Shown here in pieces: positions 25,879 through 34,293 of a stretch of DNA of 64,000 nucleotides (position 1 is its first letter; each line of letters opens with the position of its first letter). Location of the stretch: the NCBI RefSeq assembly GCF_025947145.1, contig NZ_CP109999.1, positions 1,364,001 through 1,428,000 of the forward strand, written 5' to 3'. Position numbers and translations under genes: made by a program. Below the pieces are notes generated by a model. It was not told where the DNA came from and made no database searches. It saw nothing but the letters and a program-made list of their open reading frames with translations. Source of the stretch: Flavobacterium sp. N1994. Its GTDB lineage: Bacteria > Bacteroidota > Bacteroidia > Flavobacteriales > Flavobacteriaceae.

Positions 25879-27636
25879 ATGAAAGAACTTCAATATTTAA
25901 ACAAATACTTTGTGAAATATAAATTCCATTTTTTATTAGGAATTATCATCACCATTGTAGCACAAATTTTTTCTCTGTTCACACCAAAGCTCATCAGTAA
26001 ATCATTTAAGGTTATTGAAGAGTATCACAAAAACAATTTAGGAAATGAAATAGTTAAAACGGAATTAATCCATAATATCTTCTGGATTATAGGTACCACC
26101 CTGATTGCTGGTGTGTTAACCTTTTTGATGCGTCAGACTTTGATTGTAATGTCAAGGCATGTGGAGTTTGACTTAAAGAACGAGGTATTCCGACACTACG
26201 AAAACTTAGATCAGAATTTTTACAAACGCAATCGCACTGGTGATTTAATGAATCGTATTAGTGAAGATGTAGCGAAAGTGAGAATGTATGTTGGCCCAGC
26301 GGTTATGTACACCATTAATACTTTCATTCGGTTTACAGTCGTTATTATCTATATGTATAATGTATCTCCTTTGCTGACTTTATACACCATTTTACCTTTA
26401 CCTATTCTATCCTTTATCATTTTCAGATTAAGTAAAGAAATTAACAAGCGTAGTACTATTTTCCAACAATATTTATCGAAAGTATCTAGTTTTACTCAGG
26501 AGATTTTCTCTGGAATTCGGGTGGTAAAAGCCTATGCCTTAGAAAAACAATACCAAAATAATCTCGAAGAATTAGCGAAAGAAAGCAAAACCAAAAGCAT
26601 GAGCTTAGCGGGTGTACAATCGCTTTTCGGACCATTGATGATTGCGCTAATTGGTGTGAGCAACTTGGTAGTCATCTACTTTGGGGGCTTAATGTACATT
26701 GACGGCACCATAAAAAGTATAGGAACCATAGCCGAATTCATATTATATGTCAATATGCTAACCTGGCCTGTAGCCTCTATCGGTTGGGTTTCCTCTTTAG
26801 TACAAGAAGCAGAAGCCTCTCAAAAAAGAATAAATGAGTTCCTTAAAATTGAACCTGATATTAAAAACAAAACTTCTGAGAAGTCTATAATTCAAGGTGA
26901 AATTGAATTCAACAATGTGACTTTTACTTATGATGATACTAATATAACCGCACTACAAAACATCTCCTTCAAAGTAAAAAAAGGAGAGACCTTAGCCATT
27001 TTAGGCAAAACAGGTGCTGGAAAATCGAGTATCTTATCCTTGCTTACTCGCATGCACGATATTACAGAAGGCACTATTACTATTGATGGTAAAAAAATAG
27101 AGGATGTTAATTTATACGATTTGCGAAACAGCATTGGTATAGTGCCACAGGATGCTTTCTTATTTTCGGATACTATTAAAAACAACATCAAGTTTGGCAA
27201 AGAAAATGCTACCGATGAAGAAGTGATTGAAGCTGCAAAAAAAACGGTGGTTCATGATAATATCATGACGTTCAACAAGCAGTACGAAACCATTTTGGGT
27301 GAAAGAGGCATTACCCTTTCTGGCGGACAAAAGCAACGAGTGTCTATTGCAAGAGCTATCATCAAAAATCCACAAATCTTATTATTTGATGATTGTCTTT
27401 CTGCGGTTGATACCGAAACTGAGGAGCAAATTTTGAACAATCTACTTGACATTTCAAAAGACAAAACAACGATAATTGTGAGTCATAGGGTTTCTTCTGC
27501 TAAAAATGCCGACAAAATTATTGTAATGGATGAAGGCCAAATTATTCAAGAAGGTTCTCATAATCAATTAGTAAACCAAGACGGGTATTATGCCGAAATT
27601 TACTTGAAACAACTTTCGGAAAAAGAATTAAATTAA
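25879..27636 (+). CDS. ABC transporter with fused membrane and ATPase domains (MsbA/multidrug type)
   Basis: 585 residues: a six-segment exporter membrane domain (about 15-315) followed by an ATPase domain. Walker A is GKTGAGKSS, the Q-loop is IVPQDAFLFSD, the signature is LSGGQKQR, Walker B is LLFDD with D504, the D-loop is SAVD, and the switch is VSHR. The residue after Walker B, D505, is Asp where the catalytic Glu is normal. That substitution is known from the weaker site of heterodimeric exporters, so this protein may pair with another half-transporter encoded elsewhere. Likely cargo is a lipid or hydrophobic compound. Confidence 0.9.
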   Translation: MKELQYLNKYFVKYKFHFLLGIIITIVAQIFSLFTPKLISKSFKVIEEYHKNNLGNEIVKTELIHNIFWIIGTTLIAGVLTFLMRQTLIVMSRHVEFDLKNEVFRHYENLDQNFYKRNRTGDLMNRISEDVAKVRMYVGPAVMYTINTFIRFTVVIIYMYNVSPLLTLYTILPLPILSFIIFRLSKEINKRSTIFQQYLSKVSSFTQEIFSGIRVVKAYALEKQYQNNLEELAKESKTKSMSLAGVQSLFGPLMIALIGVSNLVVIYFGGLMYIDGTIKSIGTIAEFILYVNMLTWPVASIGWVSSLVQEAEASQKRINEFLKIEPDIKNKTSEKSIIQGEIEFNNVTFTYDDTNITALQNISFKVKKGETLAILGKTGAGKSSILSLLTRMHDITEGTITIDGKKIEDVNLYDLRNSIGIVPQDAFLFSDTIKNNIKFGKENATDEEVIEAAKKTVVHDNIMTFNKQYETILGERGITLSGGQKQRVSIARAIIKNPQILLFDDCLSAVDTETEEQILNNLLDISKDKTTIIVSHRVSSAKNADKIIVMDEGQIIQEGSHNQLVNQDGYYAEIYLKQLSEKELN

Positions 27637-27706
27637 ATGTTGTTTCGTAACAAAAAAATTACCATTTTTGAATTGTCAAGTAATACTAATAATAGACTGA
27701 AAGAAC

Positions 27707-28087
27707 ATGAGAGAAAATGATATGTTAGAAAAAGATGAGATTTTTTCTAAAGTTTTAAGAGCGGGAAGAAGAACCTATTTCTTCGATGTTAGAGCAACTA
27801 AAGCTGATGATTACTACATAACCATTACCGAAAGTAAAAAGTTTACCGAAGAAGATGGCTCTTTTCACTTCAAAAAACATAAAATCTATTTATACAAAGA
27901 AGATTTTGCTGCTTTTACTGATATTTTAGAAGAAATGACAGCGTATGTGTTAAACCACAAAGGAGAAGAAGTAATTTCAGAAAGACATCAAAAAGATTTT
28001 AAAAGAGAATACAATCAAGATACCACAGAAGAAACTACAGCACCAGCTGAAAAAAGTTTCACCGATATCGACTTTGACGATATCTAA
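27707..28087 (+). CDS. PUR-alpha-like nucleic-acid-binding protein (DUF3276)
   Basis: 126 residues. The PUR-type beta-beta-beta-beta-alpha unit is seen from EIFSKVLRAGRRTYFFDVRATKADDYYITITESKK to YLYKEDFAAFTDILEEM, followed by an acidic flexible tail ending DIDFDDI. A second start at 27722 is possible. Bacterial PUR proteins bind purine-rich single-stranded DNA or RNA. The gene is followed by a terminator and then by the 21-bp GGAAA-containing repeat array at 28189-28419. Confidence 0.87.
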   Translation: MRENDMLEKDEIFSKVLRAGRRTYFFDVRATKADDYYITITESKKFTEEDGSFHFKKHKIYLYKEDFAAFTDILEEMTAYVLNHKGEEVISERHQKDFKREYNQDTTEETTAPAEKSFTDIDFDDI

Positions 28088-28116
28088 AAAGTAACTAGTA
28101 ATTACAACTAGTAAGG

Positions 28117-28148
28117 AGTCCAAAGCGGTAACGTTTTGGACTTTTTTT
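28117..28148 (+). terminator. Terminator after the PUR-like gene
   Basis: AGTCCAAA (28117-28124) pairs with TTTGGACT (28135-28142), followed by six more T. Confidence 0.88.
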
Positions 28149-28188
28149 ATGCTTACTTCTAGCTAAACTTAAAGAAATACTATAAAAA

Positions 28189-28419
28189 CCTTTAGGAAAT
28201 TTCAAAAAACCATTAGGAAATCACTAAAAACCAATGGAAAATACCCTCTCCCCTTTAGGAAATTTGAAAAAACCATTAGGAAAACAGTAAAAACCAATGG
28301 AAAATACCCTCTCACCTTTAGGAAATTTGAAAAAACCATTAGGAAAACAGTAAAAACCAATGGAAAATACCCTTTGACCAATAGGAAATGGTGCAAAACC
28401 AATAGGTAAATAGTTAAAA
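28189..28419 (+). repeat. Tandem array of eleven 21-bp units (higher-order 63-bp period)
   Basis: Eleven units of exactly 21 bases run from 28189 to 28419, each starting CC and carrying GGAAA (GGTAA in the last unit); units end in AAAA except every third (units 3, 6 and 9). Three unit types rotate: CCTTTAGGAAATTT..AAAAAA, CCATTAGGAAA..AAAAA and CCAATGGAAAATACCC. The first nine units are three copies of this 63-base triplet, nearly identical; units 10 and 11 (CCAATAGG...) are a divergent end. A degenerate unit may precede at 28168. A-tracts recur about every 10-11 bases. The 465-base gap between genes is otherwise empty apart from the terminator before and a short leader after. Confidence 0.93.
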
Positions 28420-28552
28420 TATTGATAATCAAAAGTAAAACTTTTGTTAAAGTAGTATTTCTCTTGTAATAAAAACTATTCTCATGCGTTCTAGAGGTAA
28501 TGATATCATTTTGAGTTTTTAGTAAATGTTGAATTAGTAAATTTTTAAAAAG

Positions 28553-29227
28553 ATGAAAACGATTACCTGCAGATTAGAGTACCACAAGTATGGTACCTCT
28601 GCCCTAGACACCTTTTCGAATGAGGTAAAAAACGGTATATTTAATAATCCTACTGTTTTTGTAGCTCCACCCGTTACCGAAGCTGATATAACAGCACAAC
28701 AAAATGCTTTTAACAATGCTGCTGCCGAGTATGTGCAATATGGCATTACCAAAAAAGTAGTCTATGTACAAGCTAAAGCTATTTTGATGTATACCCTTGA
28801 CAAGTTGGCAACTTATGTCGATTCGGTAGCCGTGGGAAATGTATCGGTTATTGCTTTAGGAGGTTTTGTTCCTACTAGTGATACCCCACAAAGTACTGAA
28901 CCACTTCCAAAAATTGAGGCTTTTGGGGTGAGTTTGTCAAAATCATCAGGAGAAATTTTGATTGATATTCCGGCTTATGCCAATCAGTTGAATGTAAACT
29001 ACAATTGTATTTGTGTTGAAGATGCTCCTTTGCAAGCTCCAGCTCTTTACAATGGTCAAATTGTACTTCATGCTACAGACCCTATGGTGCGTCAGGATTT
29101 TAATAAATCCCGTAAAAAAGTATTTGCGGGTTTAACTCCGGGTAAGAAATACTATTTCTATGTATTTGGTGCGAATACGGCTGGAGTTTCTCCTTTGAGT
29201 AATCCTCAGAGTATTTGGGCTTCTTAG
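28553..29227 (+). CDS. Protein of unknown function with C-terminal fibronectin type III-like domain
   Basis: 224 residues without a signal peptide. The N-terminal half is helical and Ala/Asn-rich (VTEADITAQQNAFNNAAAEY). The C-terminal 95 residues look like one FnIII domain: PKIEAFGVSLS, GEILIDIPA, and the typical late strands GLTPGKKYYFYVFGANTAGVSPLSN. The presence of an FnIII domain without an export signal is odd and may reflect non-classical or phage-tail-like use. Single gene, between the 21-bp repeat array and a terminator. Confidence 0.65.
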   Translation: MKTITCRLEYHKYGTSALDTFSNEVKNGIFNNPTVFVAPPVTEADITAQQNAFNNAAAEYVQYGITKKVVYVQAKAILMYTLDKLATYVDSVAVGNVSVIALGGFVPTSDTPQSTEPLPKIEAFGVSLSKSSGEILIDIPAYANQLNVNYNCICVEDAPLQAPALYNGQIVLHATDPMVRQDFNKSRKKVFAGLTPGKKYYFYVFGANTAGVSPLSNPQSIWAS

Positions 29228-29254
29228 AAGTATTGAATTTTGAATTACTATTGG

Positions 29255-29284
29255 AAAAGCACTCTTAATCGGGTGCTTTTTTTG
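29255..29284 (+). terminator. Terminator after the FnIII-like gene
   Basis: AAAAGCAC (29255-29262) pairs with GTGCTTTT (29273-29280), then more T. Confidence 0.85.
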
Positions 29285-29302
29285 TATTACAGAGTATAGT
29301 AA

Positions 29303-29656
29303 CTATCCTATCCGCAAGCCATTTTCCACTTTTAAATCAGAAGTAAGCAATACTATATCATTCTCTTCACCAACAGAACCCAAGACTAAACATTCGCTCA
29401 TAAAATGGCCAATTTGTTTTTTGGGAAAATTAACCACAGCTACAATTTGTTTCCCAAGTAAATCTTCTTTAGCATAGCATTGGGTAATTTGAGCCGATGA
29501 TTTTTTGATTCCGATGGCAGTACCAAAATCAATGGTCAATTGGTACGCAGGTTTTCTGGCTTCGGGAAAGTCATTTACTTCGAGGATGGTGCCCACTCTC
29601 ATGTCTACTTTTTCAAAATCTTGCCATTGTATTGTTGATGATAACTCGTTTGTCAT
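29303..29656 (-). CDS. csaA: CsaA-like tRNA-binding domain protein
   Basis: From the ATG at 29656, 117 residues consisting of one OB-fold tRNA-binding domain: FEKVDMRVGTILEV at the N-terminus, QLTIDFG, and KQIVAVVNFPKKQIGHFMSECLVLG. The upstream alternative start adds 11 residues that look like leader. This is the form of CsaA, a small dimeric tRNA-binding/chaperone-like protein. Its cellular role is only partly known. It stands alone on the minus strand. Confidence 0.9.
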   Translation of the reverse strand: MTNELSSTIQWQDFEKVDMRVGTILEVNDFPEARKPAYQLTIDFGTAIGIKKSSAQITQCYAKEDLLGKQIVAVVNFPKKQIGHFMSECLVLGSVGEENDIVLLTSDLKVENGLRIG

Positions 29657-29791
29657 ACCAAAATCAATTAAATTATTACTGACTAACAAAAATGTATAGT
29701 TTTTATATAGGCTTTGCTAAAGCATAAACTAAATAAATTTTATACATTTAAATCAAAATGCAAGGTATTAAAATCATTTAACGTTAACTCT

Positions 29792-31018
29792 ATGAAAATA
29801 GCGCTTTTTACTAATGAATTTCCACCCAACATCTACGGAGGTGCCGGCGTTCATATCGATTTTTTAAGTCAGGAGTTAGCCAAATTGGGTCAAGTAGAGG
29901 TGCGTTGTTTTGGTCATCAGTTGGAAACCCATGGAACCATGAACATTGAGGGCATACAATCTTCGCTGAACAAAATGGAAGAGCCCGACAATCCGCACAT
30001 CAAGATGTTTCATAATTTGAGTCGGAATGTAGAAATGTCCCAACATACTTTACTAGCAGATGTGATTCATTGTCATACTTGGTATACGCATTTGGCCGGA
30101 ATCTTTTCTAGAGAGTTATTACAATCGCCATTAATTTTAACCACCCATAGTTTAGAAACGCATCGCCCATGGAAAGTAGAGCAATTAGGAAACGGTTATT
30201 TCCTTTCCCGTTGGATTGAACACCATGCCTACAACACCGCTGATGGTATCATTGCGGTAAGCGAACAAATGAAAACCGATGTTATAGAAGCTTATGGTGT
30301 GGCTCCTGAAAAAGTAACGGTTATTCACAACGGCATTGACCCTGACTTTTACCAACCAACCTTCGATGAGGATTTACTAAAGGAATACGGCATAAATCCA
30401 GCAATTCCGTTTGTTTTATTTGTGGGCAGAATTACGCGTCAAAAAGGGATTTCCCAATTGATATCGGCTGCGAAATATTTCAATACAGATTGTCAAGTGG
30501 TTTTGTGTGCCGGAGCGCCAGACACACCAGAAATTGCCAAAGAAACTGAGGAACTCATTACTGATTTAAAAGCCAAACGGGAGGGCATTATTTTAATTTC
30601 GGAAATGCTACCTCGCGAAAAAATAAAAGTATTGTATAGTCACGCGCGCGTATTTGCTTGTCCGTCACTCTATGAGCCTTTTGGCATAATCAATTTAGAA
30701 GCCATGTCTTGCGAAACTCCAGTCGTTGGTAGTGCTGTGGGTGGTATTCCAGAAATTATTGTGGAGGGGGAAACGGGGTATTTAATTGGCTTAGAAAGTA
30801 TCTCGCGAACCGATTTCAATCCGAAAAACCCGGAAGCCTTTCAAAAGGACTTTGCTGCTAAGGTGAATCAACTATTGGACGATGAAAATTTGGCCAACAA
30901 AATGGGGAAAGCAGGAAGAGAAAGAGTGTTAGAAAAATTCAGCTGGGAGTCGATAGCTAAAACTACTTTCAACTATTACACAACCGTAATCAATCGATTT
31001 GAAAAAGAAAAAGCTTAA
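29792..31018 (+). CDS. glgA: Glycogen synthase (GT4, Corynebacterium/archaeal-type)
   Basis: Starting at the ATG at 29792 (MKIALFTNEFPPNIYGGAG) gives 408 residues; longer upstream starts add an unrelated lysine-rich leader. Features include HCHTWYTHLAG, TTHSLETHRPW, a GRITRQKGI loop for the nucleotide sugar, and the C-terminal ACPSLYEPFGIINLEAMSC E-x7-E retaining-glycosyltransferase motif. It uses ADP-glucose, or glucose-1-phosphate in the maltose-1-phosphate variant of the family, to extend alpha-1,4-glucan. The ADP-glucose pyrophosphorylase gene follows 27 bases later, which supports the ADP-glucose route. Confidence 0.88.
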   Translation: MKIALFTNEFPPNIYGGAGVHIDFLSQELAKLGQVEVRCFGHQLETHGTMNIEGIQSSLNKMEEPDNPHIKMFHNLSRNVEMSQHTLLADVIHCHTWYTHLAGIFSRELLQSPLILTTHSLETHRPWKVEQLGNGYFLSRWIEHHAYNTADGIIAVSEQMKTDVIEAYGVAPEKVTVIHNGIDPDFYQPTFDEDLLKEYGINPAIPFVLFVGRITRQKGISQLISAAKYFNTDCQVVLCAGAPDTPEIAKETEELITDLKAKREGIILISEMLPREKIKVLYSHARVFACPSLYEPFGIINLEAMSCETPVVGSAVGGIPEIIVEGETGYLIGLESISRTDFNPKNPEAFQKDFAAKVNQLLDDENLANKMGKAGRERVLEKFSWESIAKTTFNYYTTVINRFEKEKA

Positions 31019-31045
31019 AACAAAACTCATTAATTCCAATAAAAA

Positions 31046-32317
31046 ATGAATAAAAGCACACTAGCCATCATCTTGGGCGGCGGACAAGGTTCAAGATTAG
31101 CACCACTAACCGAAAGTCGTTCTAAACCGGCAGTTCCGATAGCGGGAAAATACCGTTTGGTAGATATTCCGATTTCCAATTGTATCAATTCGGATATAAA
31201 AAGAATGTTTGTTTTGACGCAATTCAATTCGGCTTCCTTGAATCAACATATCAAGAACACGTATCATTTTAGTCATTTCAGTACGGCTTTTGTAGACATA
31301 CTAGCGGCAGAGCAAACGCCTGATAACCCAACTTGGTTTCAAGGAACAGCGGATGCGGTTAGACAATGCATGCAACATTTTATGAATCATGATTTTGATT
31401 ATGCCTTGATATTATCGGGAGATCAATTGTATCAAATGGATTTTAATGAAATGATAAAAGCACATGAAAAAAGTGGCGCTAGCATTTCCATTGCAACTTT
31501 GCCAGTAACGGCTAAAGAAGCCCCAGAATTTGGTATTCTCAAAACCGATCACGACAATTTTATTACTTCTTTTATTGAAAAACCGAATGTTAGTTTGTTA
31601 CCGGAATGGACATCAGAAGTAAGTGAAGAATCAAATGCAGAAGGAAAGCATTACTTAGCTTCAATGGGGATTTACATCTTCAATCGGGATTTGTTGGTAG
31701 AATTAATGAAAAATCCAGATACTAAAGATTTTGGAAAAGAAATCATTCCGCAAGCCATAGGAAAACAAAAGATTTTAAGTTACCAATATGAAGGCTATTG
31801 GACCGACATTGGAAATATTGATTCGTTTTTTGAAGCCAATTTGGGTTTAACTGATGATATTCCGAAATTCAATCTTTTTGATAATTCTAGCAAAATATAT
31901 ACACGTGCCAGAGTATTACCGCCATCAAAAATTACTGGAGCTTCTACTATAGACAAATCGGTTGTTGCTGAAGGTTGTATTATTAATGGCGTTTCTATAG
32001 AACATTCTGTTGTGGGTATTAGAAGTAGAATTGGCTATGGTTCAAAAATTATTGATTCCTATCTAATGGGTAACGATTATTATCAAAATTTAGAAGAAAT
32101 TAGAACCAACAGTATCAATGGCATTATCAATATAGGCATTGGTGAACGTTGTTTTATAAACAATACCATTGTAGATAAAAATTGTAGAATAGGAAATGAT
32201 GTGCAACTCAATGGCGGCAAGCATTTAGAAGATACCAATACCAATTTGTATACTATAAAAGATGGAATTATTGTAGTAAAAAAAGGAGCCACTCTTCCCG
32301 ATGGCTTTACTATTTAA
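31046..32317 (+). CDS. glgC: Glucose-1-phosphate adenylyltransferase (ADP-glucose pyrophosphorylase)
   Basis: 423 residues. The nucleotidyltransferase part shows ILGGGQGSRLAPLTESRSKPAVPIAGKYRL (conserved Gly-rich loop and Lys) and SGDQLYQMDF. The C-terminal part is a left-handed beta-helix with hexapeptide-like repeats (STIDKSVVAEGCIINGVSIEHSVVG). It makes ADP-glucose from ATP and glucose-1-phosphate, the committed step of glycogen synthesis, and directly follows the glycogen synthase gene. A strong terminator follows. Confidence 0.95.
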   Translation: MNKSTLAIILGGGQGSRLAPLTESRSKPAVPIAGKYRLVDIPISNCINSDIKRMFVLTQFNSASLNQHIKNTYHFSHFSTAFVDILAAEQTPDNPTWFQGTADAVRQCMQHFMNHDFDYALILSGDQLYQMDFNEMIKAHEKSGASISIATLPVTAKEAPEFGILKTDHDNFITSFIEKPNVSLLPEWTSEVSEESNAEGKHYLASMGIYIFNRDLLVELMKNPDTKDFGKEIIPQAIGKQKILSYQYEGYWTDIGNIDSFFEANLGLTDDIPKFNLFDNSSKIYTRARVLPPSKITGASTIDKSVVAEGCIINGVSIEHSVVGIRSRIGYGSKIIDSYLMGNDYYQNLEEIRTNSINGIINIGIGERCFINNTIVDKNCRIGNDVQLNGGKHLEDTNTNLYTIKDGIIVVKKGATLPDGFTI

Positions 32318-32318
32318 A

Positions 32319-32349
32319 AAAAACGCTCTGATTAGAGCGTTTTTTTTTA
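32319..32349. terminator. Bidirectional terminator after glgC
   Basis: AAACGCTCT (32321-32329) pairs with AGAGCGTTT (32334-32342), flanked by A and T runs. It overlaps the stop of the cytochrome gene on the other strand. Confidence 0.9.
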
Positions 32350-32679
32350 ATTCATAGTTAAATAGTTGTATATTTTTTGTCCCTGCAAATTATCTAGATG
32401 GGCTTTCTTTTGCATACTTGCTACAATTGGTTTCCATTCTTCTGATGAAAAATCTTTAGCATCATATAACTTGTGACATTTAGCGCAATTGTTTTCATAC
32501 AGTGATTTTCCTTCCGCTAGTTCTGCTGTCATTACTGTGTTTTTAACAGCTGCCACTGGTTTTGAATCTGCTACTTTGATTTCTTCTTTTTTAACTTCTG
32601 TAGTCGGTACACTTGATTTAGAAGCGCACGAAAAAAGAAGTACAGCTAAAGCAGAAAAGGCTACAATTTTATATTTCAT
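32347..32679 (-). CDS. Small c-type cytochrome lipoprotein
   Basis: 110 residues: lipoprotein signal with Cys18 (LLFSC), a Lys/Val-rich linker of about 30 residues, and a minimal cytochrome c domain with C65-A-K-C68-H69 for heme attachment and M89 as the likely distal ligand. It would sit on the periplasmic face of a membrane and carry electrons. No oxidase or reductase gene is adjacent, so its partner is unknown. Monocistronic. Confidence 0.88.
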   Translation of the reverse strand: MKYKIVAFSALAVLLFSCASKSSVPTTEVKKEEIKVADSKPVAAVKNTVMTAELAEGKSLYENNCAKCHKLYDAKDFSSEEWKPIVASMQKKAHLDNLQGQKIYNYLTMN

Positions 32680-32714
32680 GATTTTGGTTTGTTGGTTTGA
32701 GTAAAACTATAAAA

Positions 32715-32743
32715 AAAATCCCAACAGATACTATTGGGATTTT
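32715..32743. terminator. Hairpin between the cyclophilin-FKBP and cytochrome genes
   Basis: AATCCCAA (32717-32724) pairs with TTGGGATT (32734-32741), flanked by A8 and T runs; it would end the upstream minus-strand gene. Confidence 0.7.
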
Positions 32744-32790
32744 AATTTTAACTAAATATTAATTTAGTAGCTGTTCAATAATTTTATCAA

Positions 32791-33723
32791 TTACTTTACA
32801 TCCATTAATTCAACATCAAAAACTAAAGTGGCATCTGGTGGAATTACTCCTCCCGCTCCGCTTGAACCATAACCTAAATAAGAAGGAATCACGAAACGCG
32901 CTTTATCCCCTACTTTTAATAATGCAATACCTTCATCCCAACCTTCAATAACGTGTCCTTTTCCTAATGGGAATTCAATTGGTTTTTTACGAGGATAAGA
33001 AGAATCAAAGGTTTTACCATTTTCTAATTGTCCTGTGTAATGAACCGAAACTGTTTTTCCAGCTTCTGCTTGTTTTCCGTTTCCTTTTTGAATGATTTTA
33101 TAACGAAGACCACTTTCGGTTTTATCAAAACCAGCCGCTAATTTCTCCATCGCCTCTTCAGCTTGTTTTTTTGCTTCTTCAATTCTTTTCAAACGAGAAC
33201 CTTCAAACGTTCTGAATGCTTCAATTGCATTCCATTTTTGAGCTTCATCCCCTACTCTAACAATCTCTAGACTTTCTATCAAATCACCTTGAGCAACTGC
33301 ATCAACAACCTCTTGTCCTTCTACTACATTCCCAAAAACAGTATGTTTTCCATCTAACCAATTGGTTGGAACGTGCGTAATAAAAAACTGTGAGCCATTA
33401 CTACCAAGGCCAGAGTTAGCCATTGATAAAACACCTGGCTTATCATGTTTTAATGTTGGGTGGAACTCATCATCAAAGTTATATCCAGGACCGCCAGTTC
33501 CAATTCCTTGTGGGCAACCCCCTTGAATCATAAAGTCAGGAATGACTCTATGGAATTTTAATCCATCGTAATAAGGTTTTCCCATGGGTTTTGCTGAATT
33601 CTCTAGTTGCCCTTCGGCTAATCCAACAAAATTTCCAACTGTTCCTGGGGTTAAATCGTGAGTTAGTTTTACTAAAATCGAACCTTTTGAAGTATTGAAT
33701 TTAGCATATATTCCGTTTTCCAT
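32791..33723 (-). CDS. Cyclophilin-FKBP fusion peptidyl-prolyl isomerase (dual-family immunophilin)
   Basis: 310 residues without a signal peptide. Residues about 1-165 are a cyclophilin: FHRVIPDFMIQGGCPQG, GVLSMANSG, GSQFFITHVPTNWLDGKHTVFG. A charged helix (about 165-195) links to an FKBP domain at 200-310: VSVHYTGQLENGKTFDSSY, PLGKGHVIEGWDEGI, PSYLGYGSSGAGGVIPP. Both isomerase families are complete in one chain, a rare architecture known from Flavobacteria and some protists. It should catalyse prolyl isomerisation and act as a folding helper in the cytoplasm. Confidence 0.93.
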   Translation of the reverse strand: MENGIYAKFNTSKGSILVKLTHDLTPGTVGNFVGLAEGQLENSAKPMGKPYYDGLKFHRVIPDFMIQGGCPQGIGTGGPGYNFDDEFHPTLKHDKPGVLSMANSGLGSNGSQFFITHVPTNWLDGKHTVFGNVVEGQEVVDAVAQGDLIESLEIVRVGDEAQKWNAIEAFRTFEGSRLKRIEEAKKQAEEAMEKLAAGFDKTESGLRYKIIQKGNGKQAEAGKTVSVHYTGQLENGKTFDSSYPRKKPIEFPLGKGHVIEGWDEGIALLKVGDKARFVIPSYLGYGSSGAGGVIPPDATLVFDVELMDVK

Positions 33724-33769
33724 TGTGTATATTTTTAAAAATGCTGTGCAAAGGTACTATATAAAATTG

Positions 33770-33777
33770 TAATTTTG
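33770..33777 (+). promoter_or_regulatory. -7 promoter element (TAATTTTG)
   Basis: A perfect TAnnTTTG match 21 bases before the ATG at 33799. It contains an in-frame TTG that is a less likely start codon. Confidence 0.5.
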
Positions 33778-33798
33778 ACTAGCATTAAACCTGAAAAC

Positions 33799-34248
33799 AT
33801 GAGTTCTATTTACAATAAAACAGACAACGATTTAATCATTGCAAGAATCAACAAACTAACTCCTGAAAGCAAAGCTTTATGGGGAAAAATGACGGTGGAT
33901 CAAATGTTGCAACATTGCACCGTAACAAGTGATGTAGCTTTTGGAAAAAGAGAAATAAAAATTAATTTCTTATTGAAACTATTGGGACGAATGCTTAAGA
34001 AAAAGGTATTTTATGGTGGTGATATGGGCAAAAACTCGCCTACTGCGAAAGAATTTATTATAACCAATCATATTGAATTTGAAAAAGCGAAAGCTGCTTT
34101 TATTGCCAACTTTAGCCGATTTGCATCAGAAGGAAAATCTTCCATTAAACTGATGAACCATCCATTTTGGGGGAAAATGACTTATGAGGATTGGGATGCG
34201 TTAATGTGGAAACATACCCATCATCATTTAGAGCAGTTTGGGGTTTAA
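33799..34248 (+). CDS. DUF1569 (DinB-like) protein
   Basis: From the ATG at 33799, 149 residues with the four-helix DinB-like pattern: KALWGKMTVDQMLQHC with a metal-type His, NHPFWGKMTYEDWDALMWKH and THHHLEQFGV at the C-terminus. DUF1569 members are putative metal-binding proteins, sometimes described as thiol-related transferases; the activity is not known here. A promoter element precedes it. Confidence 0.82.
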   Translation: MSSIYNKTDNDLIIARINKLTPESKALWGKMTVDQMLQHCTVTSDVAFGKREIKINFLLKLLGRMLKKKVFYGGDMGKNSPTAKEFIITNHIEFEKAKAAFIANFSRFASEGKSSIKLMNHPFWGKMTYEDWDALMWKHTHHHLEQFGV

Positions 34249-34253
34249 CTTTG

Positions 34254-34261
34254 TACTTTTG
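34254..34261 (+). promoter_or_regulatory. -7 promoter element of trmD (TACTTTTG)
   Basis: A perfect TAnnTTTG match 32 bases before the trmD ATG. Confidence 0.5.
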
Positions 34262-34293
34262 CCACCATATAAAAAATTTCAACTCAAAATATA

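Noticed and set aside
28202-28432. Open frame on the minus strand across the 21-bp repeats, encoding a 21-residue repeated hydrophobic peptide
   Set aside because: It stays open only because the repeat unit length is a multiple of three; no signal, start context or family supports translation.
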